From Yoonia sp. F2084L (GTDB lineage Bacteria > Pseudomonadota > Alphaproteobacteria > Rhodobacterales > Rhodobacteraceae), in assembly GCF_023015625.1 (NCBI RefSeq), contig NZ_JALKAH010000002.1, positions 124,001 to 188,000 of the forward strand: DNA of 64,000 bases, read 5' to 3'. A program made the translations under genes and the position numbers. This document shows positions 9,019 to 17,091 of this stretch, one piece after another (position 1 is the first letter of the stretch; every line of letters starts with the position of its first letter). The notes under the pieces were generated by a model. That model was not told where the DNA came from and made no database searches. It saw nothing but the letters and a program-made list of their open reading frames with translations.

Positions 9019-10416
9019 ATGACGCAAACGATTTCAATGCCGATCTGGGCGTTCGTTCTGATGGTCCTGTTCGCCGCAGTGACCTTTGCGTCGCATTTCC
9101 TGTTCCCTTCGGTCCGCTGGTTCTTCCGTAAGCGTGCCGAACGGGTGATCGCGCGGGTGAACGAGCGGCTGCAACGCCCGATCGAGCCGTTCAAGCTGGC
9201 GCGTCGCTACGACATGATCCAGCGATTGATCTACGATCCCGAGGTGACGCAAGCCATTGTGGAACATGCGCGCAAAGAAAAGATCCCCGAAAACGTAGCC
9301 TTTGAGCAGGCACGTCGCTATGCGCGCGAAATTGTTCCAGGCTTTTCAGCCACGGCTTATTTCAGTGTCGGTATCCGTTTGGCACGCTGGCTGTCGAAGT
9401 CGCTTTACAGGATCAAGCTGGGCACCTTTGATCGTAAGCGACTACAAGAGATTGATCCCGATGCAGCCGTTGTTTTTGTGATCAATCATCGCAGCAACAT
9501 GGATTATGTGCTTGTGACTTACTTGGCGGCAAACGCCGGTGCACTGTCCTATGCGGTCGGTGAATGGGCGCGTGTCTGGCCATTATCGCCGATCATTCGT
9601 GCGATGGGAGCCTATTTTATCCGGCGTAAATCGCGTGGCGCTCTCTACCGCAAGGTGCTGGCTCGCTATGTGCAGATGGCGACCCGTGGCGGCGTAAGCC
9701 AAGCGGTGTTTCCTGAAGGCGGGTTGAGCCTGAACGGATTGCTTGCCCCACCACGAATGGGGCTGTTGAACTATATCGTTGACGACTTTGACCCGAACGC
9801 TCGCGAAGTGATCTTTGTTCCTGTCGCGCTGAACTATGACCGCGTGCTTGAGGATACGATCCTGATTGCCGCCGACAAATCAGGGACCCGCAAATTCAAA
9901 CCGCCTTTGCTCGCGGTTCTGACGCGTGTGCTGCGTCATGTTGTGTTGCGGGTCACGCGCAGGTTTCGTGGGTTCGGTACGGCATCCGTCAGCTTTGGCG
10001 AACCGCTTGAGCTGTCCAAGTATCATGCCCAAGAAAGTCAGGACCTGACCGAAGCGATTGCCACGGAACTGATGAAACGGATTGCCGATGTCACACCGGT
10101 GCTGGGTGTGCCGCTGGTGTCACGTCTTATACTGGAGCAAGAACAGACCACTATCGCCGATCTTGAGGCGGGTGTGACCCGTTCCATCGCGTTCCTCAAA
10201 GACCGCCGGTTACCTTGTCCGCGTCGCAGTGCCACCGAGGTCGTGCATGATGCGCTTAGCCGGATGGGCGGGCGTGATCTGGTGCACGAATCTGCGCAAG
10301 GTGTGACTGTCACGCCCAAGGGTCGCGACATCCTGACCTTCTATGCCAACTCAATTGCGCATCATTTTGATGCAGGTGCAGCAAATTCAGACGATATTTC
10401 TGCGGCTGCAGAGTAA
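9019..10416 (+). CDS. PlsB-like glycerol-3-phosphate/lysophospholipid acyltransferase
   Basis: A roughly 465-residue membrane-associated acyltransferase. One N-terminal membrane segment (IWAFVLMVLFAAVTFASHFLF) is followed by the catalytic H-x4-D box NHRSNMDYV at about residue 158, a GAYFIRRKS block, and FPEGGLS, the third acyltransferase motif. It therefore transfers acyl chains to glycerol phosphate or a lysophospholipid at the inner membrane. The ATG at 9019 has a poor ribosome site; ATG 9037 is possible and a reading from 8968 is less likely. It sits between ecm (divergent) and ccr (same strand). I believe this trio recurs in related genomes, but no biochemical link of this enzyme to the ethylmalonyl-CoA pathway is evident. 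Confidence 0.88.
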   Translation: MTQTISMPIWAFVLMVLFAAVTFASHFLFPSVRWFFRKRAERVIARVNERLQRPIEPFKLARRYDMIQRLIYDPEVTQAIVEHARKEKIPENVAFEQARRYAREIVPGFSATAYFSVGIRLARWLSKSLYRIKLGTFDRKRLQEIDPDAAVVFVINHRSNMDYVLVTYLAANAGALSYAVGEWARVWPLSPIIRAMGAYFIRRKSRGALYRKVLARYVQMATRGGVSQAVFPEGGLSLNGLLAPPRMGLLNYIVDDFDPNAREVIFVPVALNYDRVLEDTILIAADKSGTRKFKPPLLAVLTRVLRHVVLRVTRRFRGFGTASVSFGEPLELSKYHAQESQDLTEAIATELMKRIADVTPVLGVPLVSRLILEQEQTTIADLEAGVTRSIAFLKDRRLPCPRRSATEVVHDALSRMGGRDLVHESAQGVTVTPKGRDILTFYANSIAHHFDAGAANSDDISAAAE

Positions 10417-10447
10417 TTAAATTACAAAAGTAGGCTTGATTGGGTTG

Positions 10448-10460
10448 CAAAGTTACTTTG
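10448..10460. promoter_or_regulatory. Dyad upstream of ccr, possible operator
   Basis: CAAAG-TTA-CTTTG is a perfect inverted repeat about 75 bases before the ccr ATG, preceded by TTG so that it reads TTGCAAAG. RamB-type regulators of acetate metabolism are reported to recognise TTTGCAAA-like sites and to control ccr in related bacteria; that assignment here is inference. Confidence 0.3.
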
Positions 10461-10535
10461 TGATCGCGTATTTATGCATCAACGCGACCGATTCTGCGGT
10501 GCGGCAACAACGGAACCTGAGTGATGGAGACTGAG

Positions 10536-11816
10536 ATGGCCCTCGACCAAGCTGGATACACGGCACCTGAGAAAGACCTGTATGAAGTGGGCGAAATGCC
10601 ACCCATGGGCCATGTGCCAGCGCAGATGCACGCATGGACCATTCGCCGCGAACGTCATGGCGAGCCGGACAAGGCGTTCCAGTTGGAAGTTGTCGATGTC
10701 GCACAGCCTGACAGCAATGAAGTACTTGTTTTGGTCATGGCCGCTGGCGTGAACTACAATGGTGTCTGGGCGGGCCTTGGTATTCCGATCAGCCCCTTTG
10801 ATGTGCATAAGGCTGACTTTCACATCGCCGGGTCTGATGCGGCTGGTATCGTTTGGGCCGTTGGTGACAAGGTCAAGCGCTGGAAGGTCGGGGATGAGGT
10901 GGTCATCCACTGCAACCAAGATGATGGCGATGATGAGCACTGCAACGGTGGCGATCCGATGTATTCAGAAAGCCAGCGGATTTGGGGTTATGAAACACCT
11001 GATGGGTCCTTTGCGCAGTTTACCTGTGTGCAGTCTCAGCAATTGATGCATCGTCCACAGCACCTGACGTGGGAAGAGAGCGCCTGCTATACGCTGACGC
11101 TTGCCACAGCCTATCGGATGCTGTTTGGCCACGAGCCACATGATTTGAAGCCCGGTCAGAACGTGCTGGTTTGGGGTGCGTCAGGTGGTCTGGGATCTTA
11201 CGCGATCCAGTTGATCAATACAGCAGGTGCCAATGCGATCGGTGTGATCAGTGACGAAAGCAAACGCGAGTTTGTCATGTCGCTGGGGGCCAAGGGCGTC
11301 ATCAACCGCAATGACTTTGACTGCTGGGGGCAGCTGCCCACGGTGAACACGCCTGAATACAACACTTGGCTGAAAGAGGCCCGCAAGTTCGGCAAGGCGA
11401 TCTGGGAGATCACGGGTAAGGGCGTCAACGTCGATATGGTGTTCGAGCACCCCGGCGAGGCGACGTTCCCTGTGTCTTCATTGGTTTGCAAAAAAGGCGG
11501 CATGGTTGTGATCTGTGCTGGCACCACCGGATTTAACTGCACCTTTGATGTGCGGTACATGTGGATGCATCAGAAGCGTTTGCAGGGTAGTCACTTTGCT
11601 CACCTTGCCCAAGCCAGCGCCGCCAACAAACTGATGTTGGAACAGCGCCTTGATCCGTGCATGTCGGAGTGCTTTGAGTGGGGCGCTATTCCCGCCGCCC
11701 ATACCAAGATGCGCCGCAACGAACATAAGCCCGGCAATATGGCTGTTCTGGTGCAGGCACCCAAGATGGGTCTGCGGACTTTTGAGGACACGCTTGAGGC
11801 CTCGCGCGACTGTTAA
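10536..11816 (+). CDS. ccr: Crotonyl-CoA carboxylase/reductase
   Basis: A 426-residue NADPH-dependent enzyme that reductively carboxylates crotonyl-CoA to (2S)-ethylmalonyl-CoA, the signature step of the ethylmalonyl-CoA pathway. It belongs to the medium-chain dehydrogenase family: GVNYNGVWAGLG, the N-terminal GroES-like fold, the nucleotide loop WGASGGLGSYAIQ, then VFEHPGEATFPVS and ICAGTTGFNCTFD. From memory, the sequence follows the Rhodobacter sphaeroides enzyme almost throughout. The ATG at 10536 has GGAGA just upstream; GTG 10521 and ATG 10524 are poorer. A strong terminator follows, so ccr ends its transcript. The PlsB-like gene upstream is separated by about 120 bases holding a dyad. 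Confidence 0.97.
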   Translation: MALDQAGYTAPEKDLYEVGEMPPMGHVPAQMHAWTIRRERHGEPDKAFQLEVVDVAQPDSNEVLVLVMAAGVNYNGVWAGLGIPISPFDVHKADFHIAGSDAAGIVWAVGDKVKRWKVGDEVVIHCNQDDGDDEHCNGGDPMYSESQRIWGYETPDGSFAQFTCVQSQQLMHRPQHLTWEESACYTLTLATAYRMLFGHEPHDLKPGQNVLVWGASGGLGSYAIQLINTAGANAIGVISDESKREFVMSLGAKGVINRNDFDCWGQLPTVNTPEYNTWLKEARKFGKAIWEITGKGVNVDMVFEHPGEATFPVSSLVCKKGGMVVICAGTTGFNCTFDVRYMWMHQKRLQGSHFAHLAQASAANKLMLEQRLDPCMSECFEWGAIPAAHTKMRRNEHKPGNMAVLVQAPKMGLRTFEDTLEASRDC

Positions 11817-11837
11817 GCTGACCAATTTTCCAAGCTG

Positions 11838-11867
11838 GGCGCGGCTGGAAACAGCTGCGCCTTTTTT
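11838..11867 (+). terminator. Rho-independent terminator of ccr
   Basis: A 10-bp stem (11838-11847 with 11852-11861, one G-U pair) is closed by a GAAA tetraloop and followed directly by six T residues (11862-11867). It starts 21 bases after the ccr stop codon. Confidence 0.93.
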
Positions 11868-11934
11868 GTTGGCCATCCCATTTTTTTGCAAAAGACACAC
11901 TTATGCCCAAAAGACAAAATACACCCTAGGGTTG

Positions 11935-11950
11935 TTAAAGGTTAATTAAC
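11935..11950. promoter_or_regulatory. Consensus CtrA binding site
   Basis: TTAA at 11935-11938, seven bases, then TTAAC at 11946-11950: an exact match to the alphaproteobacterial CtrA box TTAA-N7-TTAAC. It lies 21 bases before the ATG of a small gene at 11972, where a regulator would sit over the core promoter. Confidence 0.7.
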
Positions 11951-11971
11951 GATTTGCGGGGACGGTGACGC

Positions 11972-12187
11972 ATGGGACGAGACTGGATCATTGATGTGCT
12001 AGCCGATCTGCGCCAATTTACGCGTGAGAACGATTTGCCTATGCTCACGGCGCAACTTGAAGAGGCGGGGCTTGTTGCTCAGGTCGAAATCGCGTCTTTG
12101 ACGGAACATGGCGCGCTTACGCCGCGCACTGATGCAGATTGTGGTCTTGGGATCCCAACAAAGCTAAGTATCTCGCGCCGCAGCTAA
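11972..12187 (+). CDS. Small conserved-looking protein behind a CtrA box
   Basis: A 71-residue soluble protein with no signal peptide or membrane segment. The first 45 residues (MGRDWIIDVLADLRQFTREN and onward to QVEIASL) look like two or three amphipathic helices; the tail is Ser/Arg rich. I do not recognise a named family, though I think short proteins with this start occur in Rhodobacteraceae. GGGGACGGTGACGC precedes the ATG. Downstream is the helicase gene, about 64 bases away on the same strand, possibly in the same transcript. The perfect CtrA site just upstream suggests control with the cell-cycle, motility or gene-transfer programme. Function is unknown. Confidence 0.7.
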   Translation: MGRDWIIDVLADLRQFTRENDLPMLTAQLEEAGLVAQVEIASLTEHGALTPRTDADCGLGIPTKLSISRRS

Positions 12188-12251
12188 TCAAGGCCGCTAT
12201 CGTGGTGAATTGCGCTGGCTACGCCTTGGGCGTCTAGATACAGTTGCTGGT

Positions 12252-13778
12252 ATGAACGCACCCACGATTACATTCTCCGAGGATCAGGCTGAGGCTTGGG
12301 ATAGCGTGACGGTTGCGTTGCGTCAGTCAGGTGTTGATCTGGACGATAGCCTGCTTCAGCCGCCGCAGTCGGATACGACATCTGTGATGGCCGTGATCGG
12401 CAAGGCCGGGTCTGGAAAGACCATGCTGCTGGCCAAACTCTATCATGCGTTGGAAGAAGCCGGTGTTGACGTCATTTCCGGCGACTGGGAAGGGCGCAAG
12501 CGCAAGGACAGGCGCACCCTGGCGATTTTGGCCCCCACGAATAAAGCGGCGAGTGTTCTTCGCAATCACGGTGTACCTGCGACGACGATCCACCGTATTC
12601 TTTACACGCCTGTCTATGATCCCGAGTATGAAAAGGTCGCCGAATGGCTGGCCGGGCAGGGTGACAAGCCCGAGATTGAAGGGCTGACGGATGTGGCGCT
12701 TGACCGTGCCTTTGCGTCTTTTCAGGCCAACAAATCAGTGCCTGCCGCTTTGGCTGCTGCGGGTCTGCGGGGCAGCGATTTTATCACAGGCTGGAAACGC
12801 CGCGAAGAGGCGCTGGATATCGGTTTTGTCGATGAAAGTTCCATGCTGGATGAAAAGCAGTTTGAGGATCTCAAAGAGATTTTTCCGACGCTGCTTCTCT
12901 TCGGTGATCCCGCGCAATTACCGCCGGTGCAATCGTCGGGTGGCATGGTTTTTGAAACATTGCCTGCGCCGCGTGTCCTCACGCTCAGCCGTATTCACCG
13001 GCAGGATGCGGGTAACCCGATCCTTGATCTGGCGCATGCGCTTGCTGACCCGCAGTTAGATTTTCACAGCTTTGAACGGATGGTCGAAGAGGCTGCGAAA
13101 GAGGATGAACGTGTTGTCATGGCGCAAAGGGTCGAGGCCGATTTGATGGCTCGCTCCCCTTGTCTGGTCTGGCGCAATGCGACCCGTATCCGGCTGATCC
13201 ATGCGTTTCGCGCCGCCTTTGACGCGCCGAGGGATGAGCTTTTGGCAGGTGAGCCGTTGATTTGTGACGGGATCGAGTTACCGCTGAAGCACCGTAAGAA
13301 AAGGCTCGATCTGGAAGCGCGCGGACTGATCAAGGGCGCGCAGGTTGTCTACCTTGGACCGGGCAAGAAACCCGGATTTTCACGCTTGCATGTGATTGGG
13401 GCGGAAGACCCGCAAGTCAGTGCCGCCAGCATTGTGAAGATCGAACAAGAAGGCGACGAAGAGCCGTTTATCCCATTTGCCGCGAAGATGGGCGCGACTT
13501 TCCTGCATGGTGCTGCGGTCACGATCCATAAAGCGCAAGGGTCGCAATGGGATACGGTGCAGGTCTTTGCGCCAGATATTTATGCCGCGTCCCGGATGGG
13601 CCGGGTTGAAGCAGGCCAGCCGCTTTGGAAACGGCTGGCCTATGTTGCGATCACGCGGGCTGAAACCCAGCTACGCTGGGTTGTGCGAAACCGTTTGGCA
13701 AGGCCACAAGGTGTGCTGCGTGTTGACGATCTTGAGGTCCCAGCGGCCCCCTTGGAATTGAAGAGCGAAGAGATATGA
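12252..13778 (+). CDS. RecD/Dda-type superfamily 1B DNA helicase
   Basis: A roughly 508-residue ATP-dependent 5'-3' DNA helicase. Motifs run in SF1B order: Walker A GKAGSGKTML (I), LAPTNKAASVL (Ia), Walker B FVDESSMLD (II), LFGDPAQLPPV (III), LSRIHRQD (IV region), HGAAVTIHKAQGSQWDTV (V) and AYVAITRAETQLRW (VI). It is shorter than RecD2 and closer in layout to phage T4 Dda-like helicases. The ATG at 12252 begins MNAPTITFSEDQ; a longer reading from 12210 adds residues lacking support. The stop overlaps the next SDR gene by four bases (ATGA). Likely role: restart, repair or processing of transferred DNA (inferred). Confidence 0.9.
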   Translation: MNAPTITFSEDQAEAWDSVTVALRQSGVDLDDSLLQPPQSDTTSVMAVIGKAGSGKTMLLAKLYHALEEAGVDVISGDWEGRKRKDRRTLAILAPTNKAASVLRNHGVPATTIHRILYTPVYDPEYEKVAEWLAGQGDKPEIEGLTDVALDRAFASFQANKSVPAALAAAGLRGSDFITGWKRREEALDIGFVDESSMLDEKQFEDLKEIFPTLLLFGDPAQLPPVQSSGGMVFETLPAPRVLTLSRIHRQDAGNPILDLAHALADPQLDFHSFERMVEEAAKEDERVVMAQRVEADLMARSPCLVWRNATRIRLIHAFRAAFDAPRDELLAGEPLICDGIELPLKHRKKRLDLEARGLIKGAQVVYLGPGKKPGFSRLHVIGAEDPQVSAASIVKIEQEGDEEPFIPFAAKMGATFLHGAAVTIHKAQGSQWDTVQVFAPDIYAASRMGRVEAGQPLWKRLAYVAITRAETQLRWVVRNRLARPQGVLRVDDLEVPAAPLELKSEEI

Positions 13779-14485
13779 AATCAATCATCATCACTGGGGC
13801 CAGCAGCGGGATTGGACGTGTGACGGCCGCGCATTTCTTGGCGCAAGGCTGGCGGGTCGGTCTGATTGCACGGCGCGAAGATGCTTTGCAGGAAATGGCG
13901 CAGGACAATGCTGTCATCATGCCATGCGACGTCACCGATGAGGCGGCGGTCAATGCAGCTTTTGCCGGGTTTGGTCATCTTGATGTCTTGTTCAACAATG
14001 CCGGTATGTTCGGCCCGCAGACAACAATTGATCAGATCGCCTTGGATGACTGGAAGCAGGTCGTCGATGTGAACCTGACGGGTATGTTTCTTTGTGCCCG
14101 CGCTGCCTTTCGTCAGATGCGTGCGCAGACCCCGCAGGGTGGGCGGATTATCAATAACGGCTCGATCTCGGCCTATACGCCGCGCGAAGGGTCGATCTGC
14201 TACACGACGACCAAGCATGGTGTGAGCGGTCTTACCAAGACACTGTCGCTGGATGGGCGCGCTTTTGATATCGCTTGTGGGCAAATTGATATTGGCAACG
14301 CCCGCACCGATTTGGTTGTCGGCTTGGAAAAGACCCGCGCGGCGCAGGGGCTGGAGCCGCTACCAAGCATGTCGGTGGAAGACGTGGCCCGATCCGTCTT
14401 TCACATGGCAACGCTGCCGCCAGAGGCGAATGTGCAATCCATGATGGTGATGGCAACAAAGATGCCGCATATCGGGCGTGGCTAG
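13775..14485 (+). CDS. Short-chain dehydrogenase/reductase
   Basis: A 236-residue classical SDR. Cofactor loop TGASSGIGR at residues 7-15, NNAG at about 72, catalytic Ser in NNGSISAYTP and the YxxxK pair read as YTTTKHGV. ARRED after the second beta strand suggests NADP(H) preference. The ATG overlaps the helicase stop (ATGA), so it is translationally coupled to it. The substrate is unknown. It is convergent with the TIGR02186 gene, whose stop overlaps its end by four bases. Confidence 0.9.
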   Translation: MKSIIITGASSGIGRVTAAHFLAQGWRVGLIARREDALQEMAQDNAVIMPCDVTDEAAVNAAFAGFGHLDVLFNNAGMFGPQTTIDQIALDDWKQVVDVNLTGMFLCARAAFRQMRAQTPQGGRIINNGSISAYTPREGSICYTTTKHGVSGLTKTLSLDGRAFDIACGQIDIGNARTDLVVGLEKTRAAQGLEPLPSMSVEDVARSVFHMATLPPEANVQSMMVMATKMPHIGRG

Positions 14486-15231
14486 CGGCGGAAGACGCTG
14501 AATGCAGCCGACGCACCCCAGCCCGCCGCAATCGCGATGGACAGCGACATCAACCCGTAAAGGAACGGGTTTTCATGGGCGAGGTTGTAAAGCCAGCGTT
14601 CAAGTCCGACTTTCTTGACTGGGATTGTGGTTGCGTAAAGGTCCACGATTTGACGATCGCGGGTCAGGTAAATCTCAACCTTGTAGTCACCCTCGGTCAG
14701 GTTAGCGGGCAAAGGGATCAGCGTGCGGAACAGGGATTCTTCCTCAACCCAGACGCCTTCTGGCAAGGTCTGATACAGGCCCTGTCCAGCGCGGATGCGG
14801 ATCAGTGCCTGGGTGAACCTTTCGGCCCCCGACACGGTTGCCCCGACCGAGCGGATAGCCCTGCTTGTGCTGATACGCGTATTCAGGTCCTCGGTCGCGG
14901 TCAGGATTTCATTCAGGGGTCTGTTTGTTGCGACAGCATAGAACGTCGGCGCAACATCCACTTCCACAGATTCGGTGTTCACCCAAATCCCAAAACGGCG
15001 GTCTTTCTTGCGCACAGTCACAGGTTCGTCCGGGCCTGCGACCGTCACGATCACGCCCAAATCCCCATCGGCTTGGATCGGGGCTTCGCGTTTGATCGCG
15101 CCAAAGATCAGGATTTCAGACCCTTCAAACGTAGCGGTGATTGCGACCTCATCCCGGCTGAGGCCAAGCACGATTTCCTCGGCTTTTGCTGGCAAGGCCA
15201 GCATGAGAAAGAGAGCAACAAAGCGGATCAT
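14482..15231 (-). CDS. TIGR02186 family membrane-anchored periplasmic protein
   Basis: A 249-residue protein with an N-terminal signal peptide (ends PAKAEE), a beta-rich periplasmic region and a single C-terminal membrane segment (PFLYGLMSLSIAIAAGWGASAAF) ending in a basic tail. It matches my memory of the conserved family TIGR02186, which is usually encoded next to a TauE/SafE exporter, as here: it overlaps the exporter gene by four bases (GTGA/ATGA type). It probably assists export of a sulfur-containing anion; the exact function is not established. Confidence 0.82.
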   Translation of the reverse strand: MIRFVALFLMLALPAKAEEIVLGLSRDEVAITATFEGSEILIFGAIKREAPIQADGDLGVIVTVAGPDEPVTVRKKDRRFGIWVNTESVEVDVAPTFYAVATNRPLNEILTATEDLNTRISTSRAIRSVGATVSGAERFTQALIRIRAGQGLYQTLPEGVWVEEESLFRTLIPLPANLTEGDYKVEIYLTRDRQIVDLYATTIPVKKVGLERWLYNLAHENPFLYGLMSLSIAIAAGWGASAAFSVFRR

Positions 15232-16148
15232 GAGTGCCCCCCGGTGCCCAGAGAAAAGAGCTCGGACGGCATCACCAGAAGGTCGAACGCCAGTTTGCCA
15301 CAGACGGCCAACACCATGATAGCCAACCAGATGCGCAGTTGCTCGGCTTTCATGCGCACGCCGATGCGCGTGCCGATTTGTGCGCCGATAACGCCGCCGA
15401 CAAGCAGCAGCACGGCCAGTACGACATCGACGGTAAAGTTTGTTGTCGCGTGCAGCATCGTCGTAAAGGCGGTGACAAAAATGATCTGGAACAGAGACGT
15501 GCCGACAACCACTTTCGTGGGCATGCCCAAGAGGTAGATCATCGCAGGCACCATGATAAAGCCGCCACCGACACCCATGATTGCTGCCAAAACACCAACA
15601 AGAACGCCGACTAAAAGTGGCGGAATGACCGAGATATAAAGACCCGACACCCGGAATTTCATTTTGAACGGAAGGTTGTGGACCCAGTTATGTTTGCGCC
15701 GCGTTGGAGGAGCGCCACCCGGTCGGGAGGATTTGCGGATCGCGTTCAGGCTTTCGATAAACATCAAAGAGCCGATCATCCCAAGGAAAACCACATAGCA
15801 AAGCTGGACCAGCAATTCGACCTGACCAAGCGCCTTGAGATAGTTAAACAGGATAATACCAAGGCCAGAGCCGATCAGGCCCCCGATAAGCAGCACCGTT
15901 CCCATTTTGAGGTCAACGGTCTTTCGCTTCAAATGCGCGAGTACGCCAGAAAAGGACGAAGCAACAATTTGGTTGGCTTCAGTGGCAACCGCAACAGCGG
16001 GAGGGATGCCGATGAAGAACAAAAGCGGCGTCATCAAAAAGCCGCCTCCGACCCCAAACATGCCCGACAAAACGCCCACAATTCCACCAAGCCCCAATAA
16101 AAGGAAGATGTTCACCGAAATTTCGGCGATAGGGAGGTAAATCTGCAT
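15228..16148 (-). CDS. TauE/SafE (TSUP) family anion exporter
   Basis: A 306-residue inner-membrane protein with eight or so hydrophobic segments arranged as two repeats, each carrying the family's Gly-rich signature: GVLSGMFGVGGGFLMTPLL in the first half and GVLAAIMGVGGGFIMVPAM in the second. TSUP proteins move sulfite, sulfoacetate, taurine-derived or related anions out of the cell. A cytoplasmic loop (about residues 130-165) is unusually Pro/Arg rich (RPGGAPPTRRKHNW). It forms a two-gene unit with the TIGR02186 gene. The substrate cannot be determined from the sequence. Confidence 0.9.
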   Translation of the reverse strand: MQIYLPIAEISVNIFLLLGLGGIVGVLSGMFGVGGGFLMTPLLFFIGIPPAVAVATEANQIVASSFSGVLAHLKRKTVDLKMGTVLLIGGLIGSGLGIILFNYLKALGQVELLVQLCYVVFLGMIGSLMFIESLNAIRKSSRPGGAPPTRRKHNWVHNLPFKMKFRVSGLYISVIPPLLVGVLVGVLAAIMGVGGGFIMVPAMIYLLGMPTKVVVGTSLFQIIFVTAFTTMLHATTNFTVDVVLAVLLLVGGVIGAQIGTRIGVRMKAEQLRIWLAIMVLAVCGKLAFDLLVMPSELFSLGTGGHS

Positions 16149-16284
16149 GAACTAAATCCGGGCGCTTGTGCCACTTTGTAGCACCAAAAACCTAATCATG
16201 CGTTGTGTCAAATGATGTCAGGGGAATAATGATGCAAACGCAGCATTTCCGCCACGTGGACATACCGGTGCAGACAGATTGGAC

Positions 16285-17091
16285 CTACGAAAGGGCGCGG
16301 AGATAGCCTCGCAAAACTTTCTCAAGCTTGGCGGCACCGATGGGGGCCATCGCTTTGGTGTGTTCATGGCTGATTGCTTCGTCGCTCATGCCCGCCGCCA
16401 TGTTCGTGATGGTGGAAATGGCCGCAGCTTTCAGCCCAAGAAAGCGCGCGAGGATCACCTCTGGAACTGTCGACATGCCGACAGCATCGGCGCCCAACAT
16501 CTTGATCGCGCGAATTTCAGCGGGCGTTTCAAAAGACGGCCCCGAATACCAAGCATAGATACCATCAGCCATGTCGACCTGAGCGGCTTCAGCAGCCTTG
16601 TGCAAGTCGGCTCTGATCTGCGGATCATAGGCGTCTTTCATCGGGACGAAGCGTGCATCCGTAGGCTCGCCGATAAGCGGGTTAAGACCAGAGAAGTTGA
16701 TGTGATCAGACAGGCACATGATCGAACCCGTCGGCATATCAGGCTGCATAGAGCCCGCTGCATTGGTCGCGATCATGGTGTCAGCGCCCAGTTCTTTCAA
16801 CACTTCGAGTGGTAGCCGCATCGCATCACCCCGCCCGCTTTCATAGTAGTGCGCGCGCCCGCCAAAAACGGCGACACGCACGCCTTCAAACGCACCGACG
16901 ACGATGTTGGGGTTGTGGCCGGACACGCCTGCATGTGGAAATCCGGGGAGGTCTGCGTAGGGGATGGCTATGCCGTCCACTTCATTTGCGATGTGCCCAA
17001 GGCCAGAGCCAAGGATCAGGCCAATGCGCACAGGCGCATCGCCCGCGATACCTTTGATCTGTTTGGCGAGGTCTTTAGCGTTCTTTGACAT
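16285..17091 (-). CDS. Purine nucleoside phosphorylase, low-molecular-mass (trimeric) type
   Basis: A 268-residue PNP of the PunA/XapA family, splitting inosine, guanosine or xanthosine with phosphate. Motifs: LILGSGLG (phosphate loop), GRAHYYESG, TNAAGSMQPDM, GPSFETPAEIRA and MSTVPEVILAR followed by ISTITNMAAG with the base-contacting Asn. The ATG at 17091 is chosen; an upstream TTG at 17130 would add 13 atypical residues inside the permease gene. It overlaps the end of the upstream permease gene by 17 bases and is last in the importer operon, so imported nucleosides can be cleaved at once. It is unrelated at subfamily level to deoD at 5.7 kb. Confidence 0.93.
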   Translation of the reverse strand: MSKNAKDLAKQIKGIAGDAPVRIGLILGSGLGHIANEVDGIAIPYADLPGFPHAGVSGHNPNIVVGAFEGVRVAVFGGRAHYYESGRGDAMRLPLEVLKELGADTMIATNAAGSMQPDMPTGSIMCLSDHINFSGLNPLIGEPTDARFVPMKDAYDPQIRADLHKAAEAAQVDMADGIYAWYSGPSFETPAEIRAIKMLGADAVGMSTVPEVILARFLGLKAAAISTITNMAAGMSDEAISHEHTKAMAPIGAAKLEKVLRGYLRALS

